Origin: Liolophura sinensis
Taxonomy: Eukaryota; Mollusca; Polyplacophora; Chitonida; Chitonidae
Length of the DNA: 64,000 nt
Assembly: GCF_032854445.1 (NCBI RefSeq)
Contig: NC_088299.1
Span: forward strand, 18,529,608 to 18,593,607
Direction: 5' to 3'
Under the pieces are notes generated by a model that saw only the letters and a list, made by a program, of their open reading frames with translations, did not search any database and was not told where the DNA came from. A program made the position numbers and the translations under genes. Numbering within the stretch: the first letter of the stretch is position 1; each line of letters starts with the position of its first letter. Shown piece by piece: positions 61,299 through 64,000 of the stretch.

Positions 61299-61542
61299 TG
61301 TATGTATTTATTTTAAATATTTATTTATTTATTTGATTGGTGTTTTACGACATACTCAAGAATATTTCTCTTTTACGACGGCGACAAGCATTATGGTGAG
61401 AGGAAACCAGGCAGAGGCCGGGAAAACCCACGACCATCCACAGGTGGCTATCAGACCTTTTCACGTACGGCCGGAGAGGAAGCCACCATGAGCTAGACTT
61501 GAACTCACAGCGACCGCATTGATGAGAGGCTTCTGGGTCAGA
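61257..61542 (-). mobile_element. Best preserved MetaSINE-type element, 5'-truncated
   Basis: The minus strand runs from a tRNA-derived part (GACCCAGAAGCCTCTCATCA, then GTGAGTTCAAGTCTAGC as B box) through CTTCCTCTCCGGCCGTACGT, GTGGATGGTCGTGGGTTTTC, ACCATAATGCTTGTCGCCGT and CGTAAAACACCAATC to a long (AAAT)n tail at 61,257-61,333. The A-box end is missing; it is preserved in the copy at 26,990. The 79-codon plus-strand open frame across it is an artefact. Confidence 0.8.
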
Positions 61543-62230
61543 CTAGTTATACTTTTATGTTCTAATTATATCTCAGTTCGGTATTTAAACATTTCACATC
61601 TGCACATTTATGGTTAGGGCAATTATCTTGTTTATAGCATACCATCAGGATATCTAAGAATCAGTCATGCCGAGCAAATATTAGTTTCCTGCTGGGGTCC
61701 CTAAAGAGTCATTGTCTGTAATCATCTACAGTGTTCTATGTCAGGTCCTTCAGACGACCCAAACACTTGTTTGCTGAGAAACTTCACAAACTTATTCAGT
61801 TTTTAAGTCGATATAGCGTTACTTTTATTTGTCTTAAGCTGCCGTTCGGTATTTTTTACCATGAGAAATTTGACACTGACTGCAAGCATATACCTGCATA
61901 TATCGCTTTAACCGGTAAAGTCACCTTATAGCATTATGTATCAGAGCAATTTGAACTCACAATTCAGACAAGGGAAGGATACAGTGGATACAATCCCCAG
62001 CAGCCTGCTTTATCCATCTGTAGTTGAAATAGACATATCATTTCGTTTTATTGGTAATTTCCGTTTAAACCTGCAATCGTTGTACCAAGCATATAAGAAA
62101 AAATTAAACATATGCCCTTTGTACTTGTACAGAATGTACAGAAAGTAGAACGAAAATTGGAAAAGAGACGCTGAAATGTATGATGAAGCATGTCAGCCCA
62201 AAACAGTGACGACAGTGAGGGGCAGGGCAT

Positions 62231-62413
62231 CAGGGCCCACTTCCACGAAACCCTCTTAACGTTAAGAGCACGCAACTACCATGGTAACATGGCACGCAAC
62301 ACTGTAGGCATAACATCGCCATGGTAGTTACACCATGGTAGTAACTACCATGGCAACCAGCACCGTAGTTACGTGTGGTTCACGTTAAGAGAGTTTGGTG
62401 CAGGTGAGCCCTG
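62231..62413. mobile_element. MITE-like inverted repeat
   Basis: The left end CAGGGCCCACTTCCACGAAA with CTCTTAACGTTAAGAG and CACGCAACTACC is mirrored at the right by ACGTTAAGAGAGTTTGGTGC and GTGAGCCCTG (ends at 62,413). Arms are about 55 bp with some 75-80% pairing. The centre repeats CCATGGTAGTTA/TAACTACCATGG. No transposase is present. Confidence 0.65.
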
Positions 62414-63149
62414 GTCAATCATTTACATAGCCTAACGGATGCATGAAGCACGTGTTACATGTAACAAGTTGACATGTACACACGCATCACTCCGCATGCG
62501 TGCAGGATTTTATCCTGACATACAATGAGATAAATCATGCATAATTAACAGATGTCGTTACACATTACTGTTTTAATGCTGTGTGTCTCTTTCACAGATA
62601 TAATGTAACACGTGATATTGGCAATAATGTGGAGGGCACCCCTGTACCGTGAGGTGTATTGAAGTGTGTGAATATTGCATTTGTAAAAAGCTGAAAAGAA
62701 AGGAAAAGAGAAAGACGCAGAAGTCACAGTAACATCCTTTCACAATGATAACTTAATTGTGAATCTCAGATCTCAGAACCTCAGATATAAAGTGATATAT
62801 CTGTAGATCTCAAAGTAAATCATAGATGCATGCTTCCTTCCACGCCGTTAAAAAGACTTTTTATATTTTATGAACGGCATAATCGATGAAGATTTGTCAG
62901 TTAACCTCTTTGTCGTTATATGTGGCAATTTTATATGATTTTTAAACGAGTGTCGGTTGCACGAATAATAACATATCTCAAGGAGATTGTAGCTTCGTGT
63001 AGATCTGAAGTTCTATGATCAACGAATTCAGAATGGGACTCTTGAATGGACATTTTTTTTGGGTTGGTGGAGGGTGGGGCAGGGAGGAGGTCTTCGGCTG
63101 CTTTTTACAGTATTGTAGTATGTATAATGTTTTTTGCACGGGATCACTT

Positions 63150-63235
63150 GCTTATGTTTGATTTGTTTATTTATTTTTGTTTGTTTATTTGTTTATATGA
63201 TTGGTGTTTCATGCTGTACTCGGGGATTCTTTCAA
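63150..63235 (-). mobile_element. SINE 3'-end fragment
   Basis: TATTTGTTTATATGATTGGTG, then TTTCATGCTGTACTCGGGGAT, is a mutated form of the family's plus-strand view (tail, GATTGGTGTTTTACG, TACTCAAGAAT). Confidence 0.5.
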
Positions 63236-63329
63236 TAAAACAACCCTGGATGGAAATACCTATCTTGCTGAGGCATTTCTGTAACAATATAACAATATAA
63301 TATAGCGTTAGGTGAAGGTGTTCTTCGTT

Positions 63330-63410
63330 GAAACGGACAAGCCACTCAAACGGTCGTTCGTCTAAAGAGCGTGCGGTCGCTGGCTCAAATCCAGATAGGG
63401 ACTTCTGGAT
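63330..63410 (+). mobile_element. tRNA-like SINE head
   Basis: GGCTCAAATCC (63,382-63,392) is one base from a B box, preceded by GTCTAAAGAGCGTGCGGTCGC. No full cloverleaf can be drawn; most likely a SINE head. Confidence 0.3.
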
Positions 63411-64000
63411 CGTCCCGGCTAGGTAACCGTCACGTACTCTTCCCTAAGCCAGTGTGTATCTGACTGGCCTCACCCCTTAGCGGCAGACCTGTATACCCAC
63501 AATCACAGTTACACGTCAGTTACAGGAGAATCAACGGGAAGGTCTTTAATTGTTCAACATTTCCTTACCCTGCCGAACTCATCCGGCGTTAACTCGTAAA
63601 CTCAGCCCTTAACTCAAATATTTGCCATTGTGTATATATACAAGTGTCACTGCTATCTCCTGTTATGCTAAAACTCCCAACACGTGGGACCCCCCGGGAA
63701 ATATTACCCCGGACCCAAGCTACACAGCATCTATATTCCTTCCCCAGCACCTTAATTCAAGAGCAAGGCTTACGAAGGTTATGTGTTGTCCTATATACAG
63801 CTCGGCTCTGACAGCTCTGGTTGACAGATTGAGAACTCTGCCTCATATCTACAGTGAAATAACTGATACTTACACGCACAATGACAACAAATACCTATAT
63901 AATTATAATGACAGCATATTATATTTGGCATAGCCTGAGAATAAGTGTATGTATACATATAGGAGTATGTTAGTATACGGTGTAAAATGATCTGCGCATG

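Overview
This looks like non-bacterial, animal genomic DNA, most likely from a mollusc (a bivalve or related lophotrochozoan). Three things point there: an intronless forkhead transcription-factor gene of the FoxL1 type; many copies of short tRNA-derived SINEs whose 3' part has the layout of the MetaSINE superfamily (a conserved 'ccaccataa...gccgt...ataagtg...cgtaaaacaccaatcaaataaataaata' type end, known from bivalves and other invertebrates); and a very high load of minisatellites. The base composition is AT-rich. The species cannot be named from the sequence alone.

Layout. From 1 to about 48.3 kb I find no convincing gene. This stretch is a gene desert built from unique AT-rich DNA, decayed SINEs and at least fourteen unrelated tandem arrays with unit lengths of 17, 19, 28, 29, 30, 30, 34, 36, 37, 37, 41, 50, 63 and 92 bp. 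Together they fill roughly 9 kb. Several arrays carry clear history: the 29-bp array at 13.3-14.2 kb has an 11-unit (319 bp) higher-order period, the 37-bp array at 44.4-45.6 kb has local 4-unit and 3-unit higher-order blocks, the 36-bp array at 18.2-18.6 kb was split by a SINE fragment that left a 12-bp target-site duplication, and the 41-bp array at 25.4-26.7 kb is clean at one end and eroded at the other. Nearly all long open frames in this part are artefacts of these arrays.

From 48.5 to 51.1 kb there is an old partial tandem duplication of a 1-1.5 kb block, with a foldback element and a nested (TA)n palindrome between or inside its parts. From 51 kb on, long minisatellites stop. The only gene I can support lies at 56,965-58,236 on the + strand: a single-exon FoxL1-type forkhead gene of 423 codons with a complete forkhead domain, an eh1-like Groucho-binding motif, a TATA box about 215 bp upstream of the ATG, several forkhead-type sites in the proximal promoter and an ATTAAA signal about 180 bp after the stop. 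Downstream (58.5-64 kb) are more SINE fragments and one MITE-like inverted repeat.

In other lophotrochozoans FoxL1 is reported in a linked cluster with FoxC and FoxF. Neither partner is visible in the 57 kb upstream or the 5.8 kb downstream here, so if the cluster is kept, the partners lie outside. I do not see an operon, phage, CRISPR array or other multi-gene system. The most unusual material is structural (higher-order minisatellites, nested insertions, palindromes) plus the candidate autoregulatory promoter of the forkhead gene.
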